Of a stretch of DNA of 64,000 nt, positions 34,725 to 44,150 are shown in pieces. Source of the stretch: Chryseobacterium tagetis (GTDB taxonomy: Bacteria; Bacteroidota; Bacteroidia; Flavobacteriales; Weeksellaceae); the NCBI RefSeq assembly GCF_016735585.2, contig NZ_JAERSE020000001.1, forward strand, positions 62,001 to 126,000, given 5' to 3'. Under the pieces are notes generated by a model. The model was not told the DNA's origin and searched no databases. It worked only from the letters and a program-made list of their open reading frames with translations. Each line of letters begins with the position of its first letter. Within the stretch, counting starts at the first letter, position 1. A program made the translations under genes and the position numbers.

Positions 34725-35255
34725 ATGAAAAAGTATAATGAAAGAGCAGAGTTTTTAGAGAAAATTGCCAATGGAATTACTTGGTGGATTGGTTCTATCC
34801 CGTCCCTTATTGTGCATACGTTGTTTTTTATTATTTCATTTCTTCTTCCCATATTGCATATTGTAGAGTTTGACAAAATGCTTCTTATTTTGACTACAGT
34901 AGTTTCTTTAGAAGCGATTTACCTTGCAATTTTCATTCAGATGTCTGTCAATAAAAGTCATGAGAAAATTGAAGACATTCAGGAAGATATTGAAGATATC
35001 CAGGAAGATATAGAAGAGATCAGTGAGGATATTGAGGAGATCAGTGAAGATATAGAAGAAATTAATGAAGATATAGAAGATATTCAGGAAGATATAGAGG
35101 AAATTAATGAAGATGAGGATGATGAAGATCACAGTGAAAGAGCGAAAGCTGTAATGCTGAAGAGTAATGTCAATTCAAACAAGAATGAAATCAAATCCTT
35201 AAAAGATAAAATACAGGAACTTCAGAGTATGATTGATGAACTTAAAAAAGATTAA
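34725..35255 (+). CDS. DUF1003-like membrane protein with heptad-repeat cytosolic tail
   Basis: 176 residues. Two hydrophobic helices (about 25-46 and 52-74, with VVSLEAIYLAIFIQMSVNK) match the DUF1003 hairpin. From about 80 to 130 the sequence is seven near-identical heptads of the type EDIEEIS/EDIQ, coded by repeated ~21-bp units, then an acidic stretch EDEDDEDHSE and a final coiled-coil helix (KNEIKSLKDKIQELQSMIDELKKD). It probably oligomerises through the acidic coiled coil at the inner membrane. It is last in the rnz operon and is followed by a terminator. Confidence 0.8.
   Translation: MKKYNERAEFLEKIANGITWWIGSIPSLIVHTLFFIISFLLPILHIVEFDKMLLILTTVVSLEAIYLAIFIQMSVNKSHEKIEDIQEDIEDIQEDIEEISEDIEEISEDIEEINEDIEDIQEDIEEINEDEDDEDHSERAKAVMLKSNVNSNKNEIKSLKDKIQELQSMIDELKKD
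34964..35110 (+). repeat. in-frame 21-bp minisatellite encoding heptads
   Basis: About seven degenerate 21-bp units (GAAGATATTGAAGATATCCAG type) in the coding region. Each encodes one acidic heptad, so copy number could vary without a frameshift. Confidence 0.8.
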
Positions 35256-35296
35256 TTTTACACTAATTTGTTAAAACTGCAAATAATATATTTATG

Positions 35297-35325
35297 AAAA
35301 AGACTAATTGTAGATTAGTCTTTTT
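35297..35325 (+). terminator. intrinsic terminator of the rnz operon
   Basis: AAAGACTAAT pairs with ATTAGTCTTT around a 5-nt loop, followed by T7, 42 nt after the stop. Confidence 0.85.
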
Positions 35326-35430
35326 TTAATTTAAAATTAGAACGAAATTAGAATAAGATTAGAACGTAAATAAATTGATATATCGTTATTAATTATATAG
35401 ATTAAGGTAATTTTAAATCAAAAAAAATAG

Positions 35431-35438
35431 TATTTTTG
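35431..35438 (+). promoter_or_regulatory. TAnnTTTG -7 box, surface protein 1
   Basis: TATTTTTG, ending 16 nt before the ATG at 35455. It occupies the same position as in the next two paralogues. Confidence 0.7.
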
Positions 35439-35454
35439 AACAAACAATTATAAA

Positions 35455-37818
35455 ATGTTAAATTATAGATTGAAAAATTACTCTAAGATTAGTTTTGCTC
35501 TGTTTTTCCTTTTTAGTATTGTCTCTTATGCACAAAAGAGAATTCCTAATGCTAAAGAAAAAATTCCTGCTAATGCCAAAGCGGGCGATTACATTGATGT
35601 GAACGTAGCGCCTTATCCGGAAAGTAATTATACTATTACGCAATTAGTAAATGATGTATTGGTAGGGAACTCCGGAGGATGTTCAGGTTCTAATATCTCA
35701 AATGTTTCGGTAAGTCCGAATCAGCCGGTTACCAATAATAACCGCTTTTGGGGATACTTTAATAAAGCTACTTCCAATTTTCCTTTTGCAAAAGGTATTG
35801 TTTTATCAACAGGTTTTGCAAGAAGAGCAGGGAATGCATTGGAAAGTGGGGTACTCAGTGACTCAAACGGAGGCGGAAGTGATGCAGATCTTATCGCTGC
35901 TACCGGGGTGACAACATCAATTAACAACGCCGGTGTTTTAGAATTTGATTTCGTACCTACCAGTAATCAAATGAAATTTAACTATATCTTCGCTTCAGAA
36001 GAATATACGGGAAGTTATCCTTGTCCCCCTCTTCAGTACGACGATGCCTTCGCTTTGTTGTTGAAGCCTAATACACCGGGATCTACTTATACAAACTTGG
36101 CGATTTTACCGGGTGGTGCAGGTCCTGTTTCCGTTCCGAATATTCTTCCTGCAAGTTTTTCTTGCGGACCTATTAATGGACAATATTTTGGTTCCCTGTC
36201 ACCTAATGCAACCAACTTTAATGGGATTACAGCAAAATTAACAGCTGTAGCGACAGTGGTTCCGGGGCAGTCTTATCATATAAAAATGGTAATAGCCGAT
36301 GCTCGTGATACGATTTATAACTCTGCCGTATTTCTTGAGGCAGGATCTTTTGATATAGGTATTAAGCTTGTTGATAGTAACGGAGTTGCATTACCTGCAA
36401 GTATGAATGTATGTGATAATGCTCCTCAGACTTTGGTGGCTCAGGTTTCTGGTGTTACTGGAGCGATTTATCAATGGTATAAAGATGGAGTATTAATACC
36501 GGGAGCAACAAATGCAACTTATATTGCAACATCGCCGGGTGTTTACACGGTTAAAGTTATTATTCCTGGAAACACGTGTCCAGTTGAAGCTAAAGTAACC
36601 ATTGTGGGAGGAACAACTCCTACAGCGCAAAATGCAACCATGAAGCTTTGTACAACGCCAGCAGTAAGTACATTTAACTTGAATGATGCAAAGCCACAGA
36701 TCAGTACAACTGCAGGTGCTGTTTTTAGATTTTACGTAAATCAGGCGGATGCTGTAGCGCAGAATGGTAGTTATATTCCTGATGCGAGCTTAGCAAGTTA
36801 TAACGGAACAGATGGACAAGTTTTGTATGTTGTCGTTTCAAACGGAGGTTTTTGTAGCAAAATGGTTACTTTAACATTGAGAAAAGAGGCTACACCAGTT
36901 GCTCAGTTAGTGGCTACAAAAACAAAAATATGTTTAGGAGAATCAATTACTTTGACGGCTTCTAATGGGGTAACGTATCAGTGGGTGAGTGGTTTATCCG
37001 GGACAAATCCGGTACAAACGGTTTCTCCGACGCAGACAACAACCTACTCTGTGTATGCAATCGGAGCTCAAGGGTGTAAATCATTACAACCGGCTACTGT
37101 TACAGTAGAAGTGGTTCCGGCTCTTGCTTCCAATTTATCCGGAGGAATGATCTGTGAAGGTGATCAGATTACCTTAGATGCGAGTGCAGGTCCTAATTAT
37201 ACTTATCTATGGAATACGGGAGCTACAACGCAAACAATTTCTGTAGCTACACCAGGAACTTATTCTGTGATAATTGACAATGGGGTTTGTACAAATGTAT
37301 ATAAGACTGAAGTTATTAGAGCAATCGTTCCGGAAATTATAAAAGTAGACTATAATGAAAATGGGACATTGATCGTTACGGCAAGTAACCCAAGTAATGG
37401 ACCATTGGAATACTCTGCTGATAATGGGGTGACTTGGCAAAATTCTAATGTATTTACAAAAATTCCTAATAATACGGTTGTTTCTATCCGAGTAAGAGTT
37501 AAAAAAACAAGTTGTGTTGGAGTTTTAGAATACTTTACATTCATCATGAAAAACGTAATTACTCCGAATGGGGATAATGTGAATGATATGATCGACTTCA
37601 GAGGAATTAGCAAGTATAATAGTTTTAAAGCTGTTGTTTCAGATCGATATGGAAGAGTAGTTTACAGCGCTGAAAAAGTACGCCCTTATTGGGATGGCTT
37701 ATTCCAAGGTAAAAAACTTCCTACAGGTTCTTATTGGTATCAGGTAACTTTTGAAGATCCTGCAACCAAACAGATCGTTGTAAAAACAGGTTGGATTCTG
37801 TTGAAAAATATTGAATAA
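35455..37818 (+). CDS. choice-of-anchor-L protein with T9SS type B sorting domain, paralogue 1
   Basis: 787 residues, secreted. Signal peptide (SKISFALFFLFSIVSYAQ, cleavage near 27). The choice-of-anchor-L domain occupies about 55-310, with SNFPFAKGIVLSTGFA, EFDFVPTSNQMKFNYIFASEEYTGSYPC and AFALLLKPNTPG. Ig/PKD-like beta domains follow (about 320-640; VTYQWVSGLSG...TTTYSVYAIGAQGCKS). The last ~95 residues form the gliding-motility-associated C-terminal domain (ITPNGDNVNDMIDFRGI ... GSYWYQVTFEDP ... TGWILLKNIE), the type B T9SS signal used by SprB-like adhesins. A surface adhesin or filament component is the likely role. No PorP/SprF partner gene is adjacent. It is the first of three tandem paralogues. 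Confidence 0.9.
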   Translation: MLNYRLKNYSKISFALFFLFSIVSYAQKRIPNAKEKIPANAKAGDYIDVNVAPYPESNYTITQLVNDVLVGNSGGCSGSNISNVSVSPNQPVTNNNRFWGYFNKATSNFPFAKGIVLSTGFARRAGNALESGVLSDSNGGGSDADLIAATGVTTSINNAGVLEFDFVPTSNQMKFNYIFASEEYTGSYPCPPLQYDDAFALLLKPNTPGSTYTNLAILPGGAGPVSVPNILPASFSCGPINGQYFGSLSPNATNFNGITAKLTAVATVVPGQSYHIKMVIADARDTIYNSAVFLEAGSFDIGIKLVDSNGVALPASMNVCDNAPQTLVAQVSGVTGAIYQWYKDGVLIPGATNATYIATSPGVYTVKVIIPGNTCPVEAKVTIVGGTTPTAQNATMKLCTTPAVSTFNLNDAKPQISTTAGAVFRFYVNQADAVAQNGSYIPDASLASYNGTDGQVLYVVVSNGGFCSKMVTLTLRKEATPVAQLVATKTKICLGESITLTASNGVTYQWVSGLSGTNPVQTVSPTQTTTYSVYAIGAQGCKSLQPATVTVEVVPALASNLSGGMICEGDQITLDASAGPNYTYLWNTGATTQTISVATPGTYSVIIDNGVCTNVYKTEVIRAIVPEIIKVDYNENGTLIVTASNPSNGPLEYSADNGVTWQNSNVFTKIPNNTVVSIRVRVKKTSCVGVLEYFTFIMKNVITPNGDNVNDMIDFRGISKYNSFKAVVSDRYGRVVYSAEKVRPYWDGLFQGKKLPTGSYWYQVTFEDPATKQIVVKTGWILLKNIE

Positions 37819-37839
37819 TTTACAATAACCTATAAATAA

Positions 37840-37875
37840 AAACAAACAGGACTGATTTTTCAGCCCTGTTTGTTT
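37840..37875 (+). terminator. intrinsic terminator, surface protein 1
   Basis: AAACAAACAGG pairs with CCTGTTTGTTT, with further pairing inside, followed by a T-run, 21 nt after the stop. Confidence 0.8.
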
Positions 37876-37954
37876 TTTTATGATAATAATGATGTCAAAT
37901 TAAATATCTTATATCATAGCCTAACCAAAATTAAATTTTAACCAAAAAAAATGT

Positions 37955-37962
37955 TATTTTTG
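37955..37962 (+). promoter_or_regulatory. TAnnTTTG -7 box, surface protein 2
   Basis: TATTTTTG, ending 16 nt before the ATG at 37979. Confidence 0.7.
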
Positions 37963-37978
37963 TTTAAAAGATTGTAAA

Positions 37979-40900
37979 ATGTTAAATACGAGGACAAGAA
38001 GTCTATTTTTTGCTTTGTTTTTAGTGCTTATAGGGAGTAATTTTATGTTTTCTCAAAAGAAAGGGAGAACAGGAACTACAACTATGCCTACCTCTCAAAG
38101 TATGAAATCAGGGGCTTTTATTGATGTAAATACAAGTACCTACCCTGAATCAAGCTACGATATTGCCCAATTAATAAAAGATGTACTTATAAAAGGAGGA
38201 ACAGCATGTACCAATGCTAATATAACAAACGTTACCGTTTCTCCCAACTTGTCTGCTTCTAACCAAAACAGAACATGGGGTTTTTTTAATAAAGGAACTA
38301 CAGCATTTCCTTTTACAAAAGGAATTGTATTATCTACAGGATATGCGAGAAATGCGGGGAATTCTTTTATTTCGGGTGTTTTAAGTAATACTTTCTCGAC
38401 AACAGGAGACACGGATTTATCTACTGCTTTAGGAGTGGCTAATAATTATAATGATGCTACCTATATAGAATTTGATTTCGTACCGACTTCAAATGAAGTT
38501 ACATTCAGATATATTTTCGCCTCTGAAGAATATGCTGAAGACTATCCATGTAACTTTACCGATGGATTTGCTCTATTGTTAAAACCTAATACTCCGGGAT
38601 CTACATATACCAATATGGCCGTTCTTCCTGGAGGTGCAGGTGCCGTAAGTGTAACTAATATCCGGCCTGCTACAAAATCTAATGGAGCAGCATTAGCTTG
38701 TGGTCCTCTAAATGCAGCTTATTTTGCAGGATATAATACTGCAGCGATAGAAACGAATTTTAATGGAAGAACAATTCCTTTAACAGCAAAAGCTACTGTA
38801 ACTCCGGGACAATCTTATCACTTTAAAATGGTGTTGGCAGACTGGGATGATGGTTCGTATGATTCATCAGTATTTTTGGAAGCAGGATCATTTGATATAG
38901 GAGTACAAATTTTAGACCCTACAGGTGTTCAGTTACCGGCTTCTATTAATGTTTGTGATAATCAGCCACAAACTTTCAGTGCTTCTGTTCAGAACCCAAG
39001 TGCAACTTACCAGTGGTATTTGAATAACGGAATTATTCCGGGAGCAACTTCAAGTTCTTATACGGCAACACAACCGGGAGTTTATAAGGTGGAGGTTTTG
39101 GTTCCTGGGAATACGTGTCCCGGAACGGCAACGGTTACAATTGTAGGAGGAACTTCTCCGACTGTTCAAAATGCTACTTTAACAGCCTGTTATGCTGCCG
39201 GAAATATAACTTATAATTTGACTTCAGCTCAAGCTTCAATCAGTACAACAGCCGGAGCTACTTTTTCATATTATTTAAATCAGGCAGATGCTAATGCTGG
39301 AAATGCAAGTACAATAGCTGCTCCTACTGCATTTTCAAGTGCGGGAGGACAAACGATTTATGTATTGGTTAAAAATGGTTTCTGTTCTAAGGTGGCCCAA
39401 TTACAATTGGTTAAAGCACCTCAGATGATCGCTTCCATTGCTCCGCCTTCAACGTTAACATGTGCTACGCCTCAGGTTACTTTGAATGCTTCTGCATCTA
39501 CATATCCAACAGGATCTACATTTGCTTGGACAACTACTGGTGGAACTATAGTATCTGGAGCAAATACATTATCTCCGGTTGTAAGTGCAGCAGGGGTTTA
39601 TACATTGACTATTTCTAATACATTTGCGCCGGACAATGTGACATGTACGGCTGTTGCCAATGTAACGGTAACAGGGAATAGTGCGCCGCCTACAACAACT
39701 TTAACGGCTTCAAAAGTATTGATCTGCTCTGGTGAAAGTGTGACTTTAACGGCAGCAGGAGGAGTTACTTATACTTGGACAGGTTTGACAGGAACAGGGA
39801 ATACTCAAGTTGTGGCTCCTACAACGACAACAACATATACTGTAAATGCAATTGGTGCCAATGGATGTGCTTCTCAGACTCCGGCAACTATTACCATTGA
39901 AGTTAGCCAGCCAATAACCGTGCAGAATGCAACTTTAATTAAATGCTATGAACCTGGAAATATTACTTATGATCTAACTTCTGCGCAAACTCAAATAACA
40001 TCTACAGTAACAGGAGTTACCTTTGCCTATTATATAAATCAGGCAGATGCTACAGCGGGGAATGGTAATACGATTGCTGTTCCTACTGCTTTCCCAAGTG
40101 CAGGAAACCAAACAATTTATGTATTGGTTAAAAATGGAGGATGTAGCTATGTAGTTAGCTTATCATTATTGAAAACGCCAGTGACTACTTTAACGATTGC
40201 AGCGCCTCAGAATATTACATGTATAGTATCGCAGATTACTTTAAATGCATCTTCTTCAGTAATTCCGACAGGATCTACGATTGCATGGACGACTACAGGT
40301 GGAACGATAGTATCCGGAGCCAATACTTTAACTCCGGTTGTGAGTGCAGGTGGTGTATATACATTAACTGTTTCAAACACATCACAACCAGGGAATTTAA
40401 GTTGTGCCTATACGGCAAACATTACTGTAACGGAAAATAAAGTGGCTCCAGTAGCGGCTTTGACATCATCTGTAGCTCAGATATGTGCCGGAGAATCTGT
40501 TACTCTTACTGCTAATGGCGGTGCCACATATAACTGGGGAAATGGTCTTACAGGAAACGGAAGTACTCAGACAGTTTCACCGGCAGTGACAACAACATAT
40601 ACAGTATACGCAGTTGGAGCAAATGGCTGTATTTCTCAAAACCAGGCTTCTGTGACAGTAGTTGTTGGGCCTCCTATCGCGGGGATCTCTGCTTCCAAAT
40701 CAAAAATATGTGCAGGAGAACCTGTTACTTTATTGGCGACAGGTGGTATTACTTATAACTGGATAGGTTTAACAGGAAATGGTAATACTCAGGTTGTTAC
40801 ACCTACCACAACGACAACATATACAGTATACGCTTTAGGAGGAAACGGATGTACATCCGTTAATCCTGCAACAATAACAATAGAAGTTGTTCCTGCAATT

Positions 40901-41590
40901 GTTTCTTCTTTAGAAGATGTTTATGCTTGTGCGGGTGACTCTGGTATTTTTGATGCAGGAGCTGGCCCGAACTATACCTACTTATGGAGTACAGGAGCTA
41001 CTACTCAGACCATGACAACCAATATACCGGGTACTTATACCGTTGAAATTAGTAATGGTACCTGTTCAAAAATATTTACGGCTCATTTGTATAATCCGGA
41101 TTTACCACAATTTACAAATGTTGTATATAATAGCGGAACTTTAACTTTATCTGCCTCGAATCCTACAGGAGGAATATTAGAATATTCTATTGATGGAGGA
41201 GTGACTTGGCAGGCTTCTAATGTATTTTATAATGTTTTAAAGAACACGAATTATAATTTAAGAGTAAGAATAAAAGATGCAAAATGTAGCACACCTTTAG
41301 AGTTCTATACATTTGTTATTAATAATGCAATTACGCCGAATCAGGATGGGATCAATGACGGAATTGATTTCTCCGGCATAAGCAATTACAATAATTTTGC
41401 AGCATCCATATTTGATAGATACGGAGCAGAAGTATTTAAAGCAGGTAAATCCAATACAATTTGGAATGGGAATATTAAAAATATGAATGTCCCTACCGGA
41501 ACATATTGGTATCGGGTACAGTGGGAAAATCCGGCAAGCAAAAAGCTGGAACAGCGAACTGGCTGGATCTTACTTAAAAATAGAAATTAG
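37979..41590 (+). CDS. choice-of-anchor-L protein with T9SS type B sorting domain, paralogue 2 (long form)
   Basis: 1203 residues. Signal peptide (SLFFALFLVLIGSNFMFSQ). Choice-of-anchor-L domain at about 50-310 (EFDFVPTSNEVTFRYIFASEEYAEDYPC). The central part is expanded: two 252-residue units, each holding NATL..CY..GNITY..LTSAQ, TTGGTIVSGANTL and an Ig-like ICSGESVTLTA / ICAGESVTLTA module, plus one extra Ig-like module (about 901-970). The C terminus (ITPNQDGINDGIDFSGISN ... GTYWYRVQWENPASKK ... TGWILLKNRN) is a type B T9SS domain. The longer stalk relative to its two neighbours comes from the central duplication. It is predicted to be a surface adhesin. Confidence 0.9.
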   Translation: MLNTRTRSLFFALFLVLIGSNFMFSQKKGRTGTTTMPTSQSMKSGAFIDVNTSTYPESSYDIAQLIKDVLIKGGTACTNANITNVTVSPNLSASNQNRTWGFFNKGTTAFPFTKGIVLSTGYARNAGNSFISGVLSNTFSTTGDTDLSTALGVANNYNDATYIEFDFVPTSNEVTFRYIFASEEYAEDYPCNFTDGFALLLKPNTPGSTYTNMAVLPGGAGAVSVTNIRPATKSNGAALACGPLNAAYFAGYNTAAIETNFNGRTIPLTAKATVTPGQSYHFKMVLADWDDGSYDSSVFLEAGSFDIGVQILDPTGVQLPASINVCDNQPQTFSASVQNPSATYQWYLNNGIIPGATSSSYTATQPGVYKVEVLVPGNTCPGTATVTIVGGTSPTVQNATLTACYAAGNITYNLTSAQASISTTAGATFSYYLNQADANAGNASTIAAPTAFSSAGGQTIYVLVKNGFCSKVAQLQLVKAPQMIASIAPPSTLTCATPQVTLNASASTYPTGSTFAWTTTGGTIVSGANTLSPVVSAAGVYTLTISNTFAPDNVTCTAVANVTVTGNSAPPTTTLTASKVLICSGESVTLTAAGGVTYTWTGLTGTGNTQVVAPTTTTTYTVNAIGANGCASQTPATITIEVSQPITVQNATLIKCYEPGNITYDLTSAQTQITSTVTGVTFAYYINQADATAGNGNTIAVPTAFPSAGNQTIYVLVKNGGCSYVVSLSLLKTPVTTLTIAAPQNITCIVSQITLNASSSVIPTGSTIAWTTTGGTIVSGANTLTPVVSAGGVYTLTVSNTSQPGNLSCAYTANITVTENKVAPVAALTSSVAQICAGESVTLTANGGATYNWGNGLTGNGSTQTVSPAVTTTYTVYAVGANGCISQNQASVTVVVGPPIAGISASKSKICAGEPVTLLATGGITYNWIGLTGNGNTQVVTPTTTTTYTVYALGGNGCTSVNPATITIEVVPAIVSSLEDVYACAGDSGIFDAGAGPNYTYLWSTGATTQTMTTNIPGTYTVEISNGTCSKIFTAHLYNPDLPQFTNVVYNSGTLTLSASNPTGGILEYSIDGGVTWQASNVFYNVLKNTNYNLRVRIKDAKCSTPLEFYTFVINNAITPNQDGINDGIDFSGISNYNNFAASIFDRYGAEVFKAGKSNTIWNGNIKNMNVPTGTYWYRVQWENPASKKLEQRTGWILLKNRN
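39167..40676 (+). repeat. tandem internal duplication, two 756-bp units
   Basis: Unit 1 runs 39167-39922 and unit 2 from 39923 to about 40676. Both open with a CA(A/G)AATGC word at an exact 756-bp spacing and keep the same domain order. They are more diverged than the repeats of the FN3/GEVED gene. Confidence 0.8.
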
Positions 41591-41598
41591 AATTATTA

Positions 41599-41630
41599 AA
41601 AATAACCTCCATACATATGGAGGTTATTTT
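41599..41630 (+). terminator. intrinsic terminator, surface protein 2
   Basis: The arm AAAATAACCTCCATA is perfectly complemented by TATGGAGGTTATTTT, followed by more T. It begins 8 nt after the stop. Confidence 0.85.
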
Positions 41631-41677
41631 TTTTGTATAAAAATGAATAAATGTGTGTCATATATTTAAAAATAAAT

Positions 41678-41685
41678 TAAATTTG
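41678..41685 (+). promoter_or_regulatory. TAnnTTTG -7 box, surface protein 3
   Basis: TAAATTTG, ending 17 nt before the ATG at 41703. Confidence 0.65.
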
Positions 41686-41702
41686 TTTAAACAAATATTA
41701 TT

Positions 41703-44081
41703 ATGGGGAGATGTTTATTAGTTTTTTCTTTTATTTTAGCTACTAATCTTTTATTTTCACAAACGGATCAGACAAGAAAAGTCCCGAAACCGAATACTGG
41801 TTTGGCAAAGAAACAAGGGTCTTTTATTGATGTAAATACACCTACGTATGCTCCATCAGGTTTTGATATTACTCAATTGGTTAAAGATGTATTGATATCT
41901 TCAGGAACCAACTCTTGCGTTACACCTCAGGTTTCAAATGTTCAGGTGACTCCTAATTTACCGGCGAGTAACGATAATAGAGCATGGGGGTATTTTAACA
42001 GGGGTACAACCAGTTTTCCCTTTAAAGATGGAATCGTATTAGTTACGGGGAAAGCAAAGAGTACAGGAAATGATTATATTGACGTTAATAGTCCTATAAG
42101 TGATGTTGTAGGAACGGGAAGTGATCCTGATTTAGTAGCGGCTACAAACCCTACGAAAGTCTTAAAAGATGCTGTAATTTTAGAGTTTGATTTCGTTCCG
42201 ACTTCTTCGCAGGTAAAATTTAATTACCTTTTTGCTTCTGAAGAATATACAGGAACATATCCGTGTAGCTTTTCAGATGCATTTGCTTTATTGCTTAGAC
42301 CTGTTGCAGGAGGGCCTTATCAAAATATGGCCGTTCTTCCGGGAAGTGCAGGTCCGGTGAGTGTGACGAATATTCGTCCGGATGTTACATTTGCAGGAGG
42401 TCCATTAGGTTGTGCTGCTGTTAATGCAATATATTTTGGAGGATACAATACAACCAATATTGAAACAAATTTTAATGGTAGAACAGTACCTTTAACGGCA
42501 ACCGCTACAGTAGTGGCAGGACAGGCATATCACTTTAAAATGGTAATTGCCGATGCAGGAGATACAGCATTCGATTCAGCAGTATTTTTAGAAGGAGGTT
42601 CATTTAATATTGGAGTAGAATTACTAGACCCAAGCGGGGCTACTTTGCCAGAAGAAATTAATGTTTGTGATAATGTCCCACAAGTAATTACGGCTTCCGT
42701 AAGTGACCCCAATGTTAATTATAAATGGTATTACAGTAATGGTACAACTACTAGTGTTATACAGGGGGCTACAACCAATTCTATTACGGCAGTTCAGCCG
42801 GGAACCTATACCGTTGAAGTAAGTTATCCGGGAAGCCCTTGTCCGGGAACAGCTTCTATTGTTATTAATGGAGGAACAACACCTTCTGCGCAGGATGCGA
42901 CTTTACTTTTCTGCTCTACTCCGGATGTTCCTAATTTTGATTTAAATCTTTCAAAACCATTAATTAGTAATACACCGGGAGCGGTATTCCATTTTTATAC
43001 CAACCAGGCAGATGCAATAGCTCAGAATAATAATTATATACAGGATATTTATCATTTTAATGGTACAGATGGGCAAATCCTGTATGTAGTCGTTTCAAAC
43101 GGAGGATTCTGTAGTAAAATGATAGAACTGACGCTTGCAAAAGAAGCGACCCCGACAGCAACGTTAGTGTCTTCGAAATTGAAAATTTGTCCGGGAGATT
43201 CTGTGGATTTAACGGCTACAGGAGGAACAACCTACCATTGGAGCAATTTTTCAGGAACAGGAGCCACTCAAACGGTAGTTATAGACCATACCACAACATT
43301 TGAGGTATATGCAATAGGAGTTAAAGGATGTACTTCTACATTGCCTGCAAAAATTACGGTAGAAGTTGTTCCGGAGATCGTTACAGCTTTGAAAGATGTT
43401 GAAACATGTATAGGAGACAGAGTGACTTTAGATGCAGGAACAGGGCCTAATTATACTTACCTATGGAGTACAGGAGAATCTACACAAACCATAAATGTTG
43501 ATAAACTTGGAATTTATTCCGTCGTTATTGATAACGGATACTGTAAGAGAACTTTCACTGCAAAAGTATTGGCAGCTGCTTCTCCATTCATTACCGCATT
43601 GAATTATGATAACAATAATACTTTGACCGTAACAGCTATTAATCCTTCAATTAATAATATTCCGACAACCTTAGAATATTCTATCGATGGAATTAATTGG
43701 CAGGCTTCTAACGTATTCAGTGGATTGACGAACAATACGAATTATACAGTGTATGTAAAAACACAGGGAAGAAGCTGTGAAAACTCAGTAGACTTCTTTA
43801 CATTGCATATCAACAATATTATTACTCCGAATCAGGATGGTATTAATGATGTTCTTGATCTTTCTTCTTTAGGAGATTTTGATAACTTCACAGGTTCTAT
43901 TTATGACAGATATGGGGTTGAAATTTTCAGATTTACAAAGGAAAATCCAATTTGGAATGGTACGGTAGGAGGAAAAAGATTATCTACTGCAACCTATTGG
44001 TATAAATTCAACTTCCAATATCCAAAATCGAAAGTACAGATGAGTAGTTCAGGATGGATTATGTTGAAAAACAGAGAATAA
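41703..44081 (+). CDS. choice-of-anchor-L protein with T9SS type B sorting domain, paralogue 3
   Basis: 792 residues. Signal peptide (LLVFSFILATNLLFSQ). Choice-of-anchor-L domain at about 45-310 (EFDFVPTSSQVKFNYLFASEEYTGTYPC; AFALLLRPVAGG). The middle is Ig-like (ICPGDSVDLTATGGTTYHWS, TTFEVYAIGVKGCTS). The C-terminal ~95 residues are type B (ITPNQDGINDVLDLSSLGD ... ATYWYKFNFQYPKSK ... SGWIMLKNRE). It follows the architecture of paralogue 1 closely and shares its DAxxxFYTNQADAIAQN-like segment. It is separately transcribed from its own -7 box, and its terminator is shared with the convergent rsmA. Confidence 0.9.
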   Translation: MGRCLLVFSFILATNLLFSQTDQTRKVPKPNTGLAKKQGSFIDVNTPTYAPSGFDITQLVKDVLISSGTNSCVTPQVSNVQVTPNLPASNDNRAWGYFNRGTTSFPFKDGIVLVTGKAKSTGNDYIDVNSPISDVVGTGSDPDLVAATNPTKVLKDAVILEFDFVPTSSQVKFNYLFASEEYTGTYPCSFSDAFALLLRPVAGGPYQNMAVLPGSAGPVSVTNIRPDVTFAGGPLGCAAVNAIYFGGYNTTNIETNFNGRTVPLTATATVVAGQAYHFKMVIADAGDTAFDSAVFLEGGSFNIGVELLDPSGATLPEEINVCDNVPQVITASVSDPNVNYKWYYSNGTTTSVIQGATTNSITAVQPGTYTVEVSYPGSPCPGTASIVINGGTTPSAQDATLLFCSTPDVPNFDLNLSKPLISNTPGAVFHFYTNQADAIAQNNNYIQDIYHFNGTDGQILYVVVSNGGFCSKMIELTLAKEATPTATLVSSKLKICPGDSVDLTATGGTTYHWSNFSGTGATQTVVIDHTTTFEVYAIGVKGCTSTLPAKITVEVVPEIVTALKDVETCIGDRVTLDAGTGPNYTYLWSTGESTQTINVDKLGIYSVVIDNGYCKRTFTAKVLAAASPFITALNYDNNNTLTVTAINPSINNIPTTLEYSIDGINWQASNVFSGLTNNTNYTVYVKTQGRSCENSVDFFTLHINNIITPNQDGINDVLDLSSLGDFDNFTGSIYDRYGVEIFRFTKENPIWNGTVGGKRLSTATYWYKFNFQYPKSKVQMSSSGWIMLKNRE

Positions 44082-44099
44082 TAACTTTTTAATAAAGAT

Positions 44100-44129
44100 A
44101 AAAGCCTTTCAATTCATTGAAAGGCTTTT
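44100..44129. terminator. bidirectional terminator between surface protein 3 and rsmA
   Basis: AAAAGCCTTTCAAT pairs with ATTGAAAGGCTTTT, with T-runs in both directions. It lies between convergent stops at 44081 and 44151. Confidence 0.85.
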
Positions 44130-44150
44130 TATTTTTTTACGGTATTAAGA

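Noticed and set aside
34964..35110. CRISPR-like array of 21-bp repeats
   Set aside because: The units are in frame with an intact gene, have no unique spacers and encode coiled-coil heptads.
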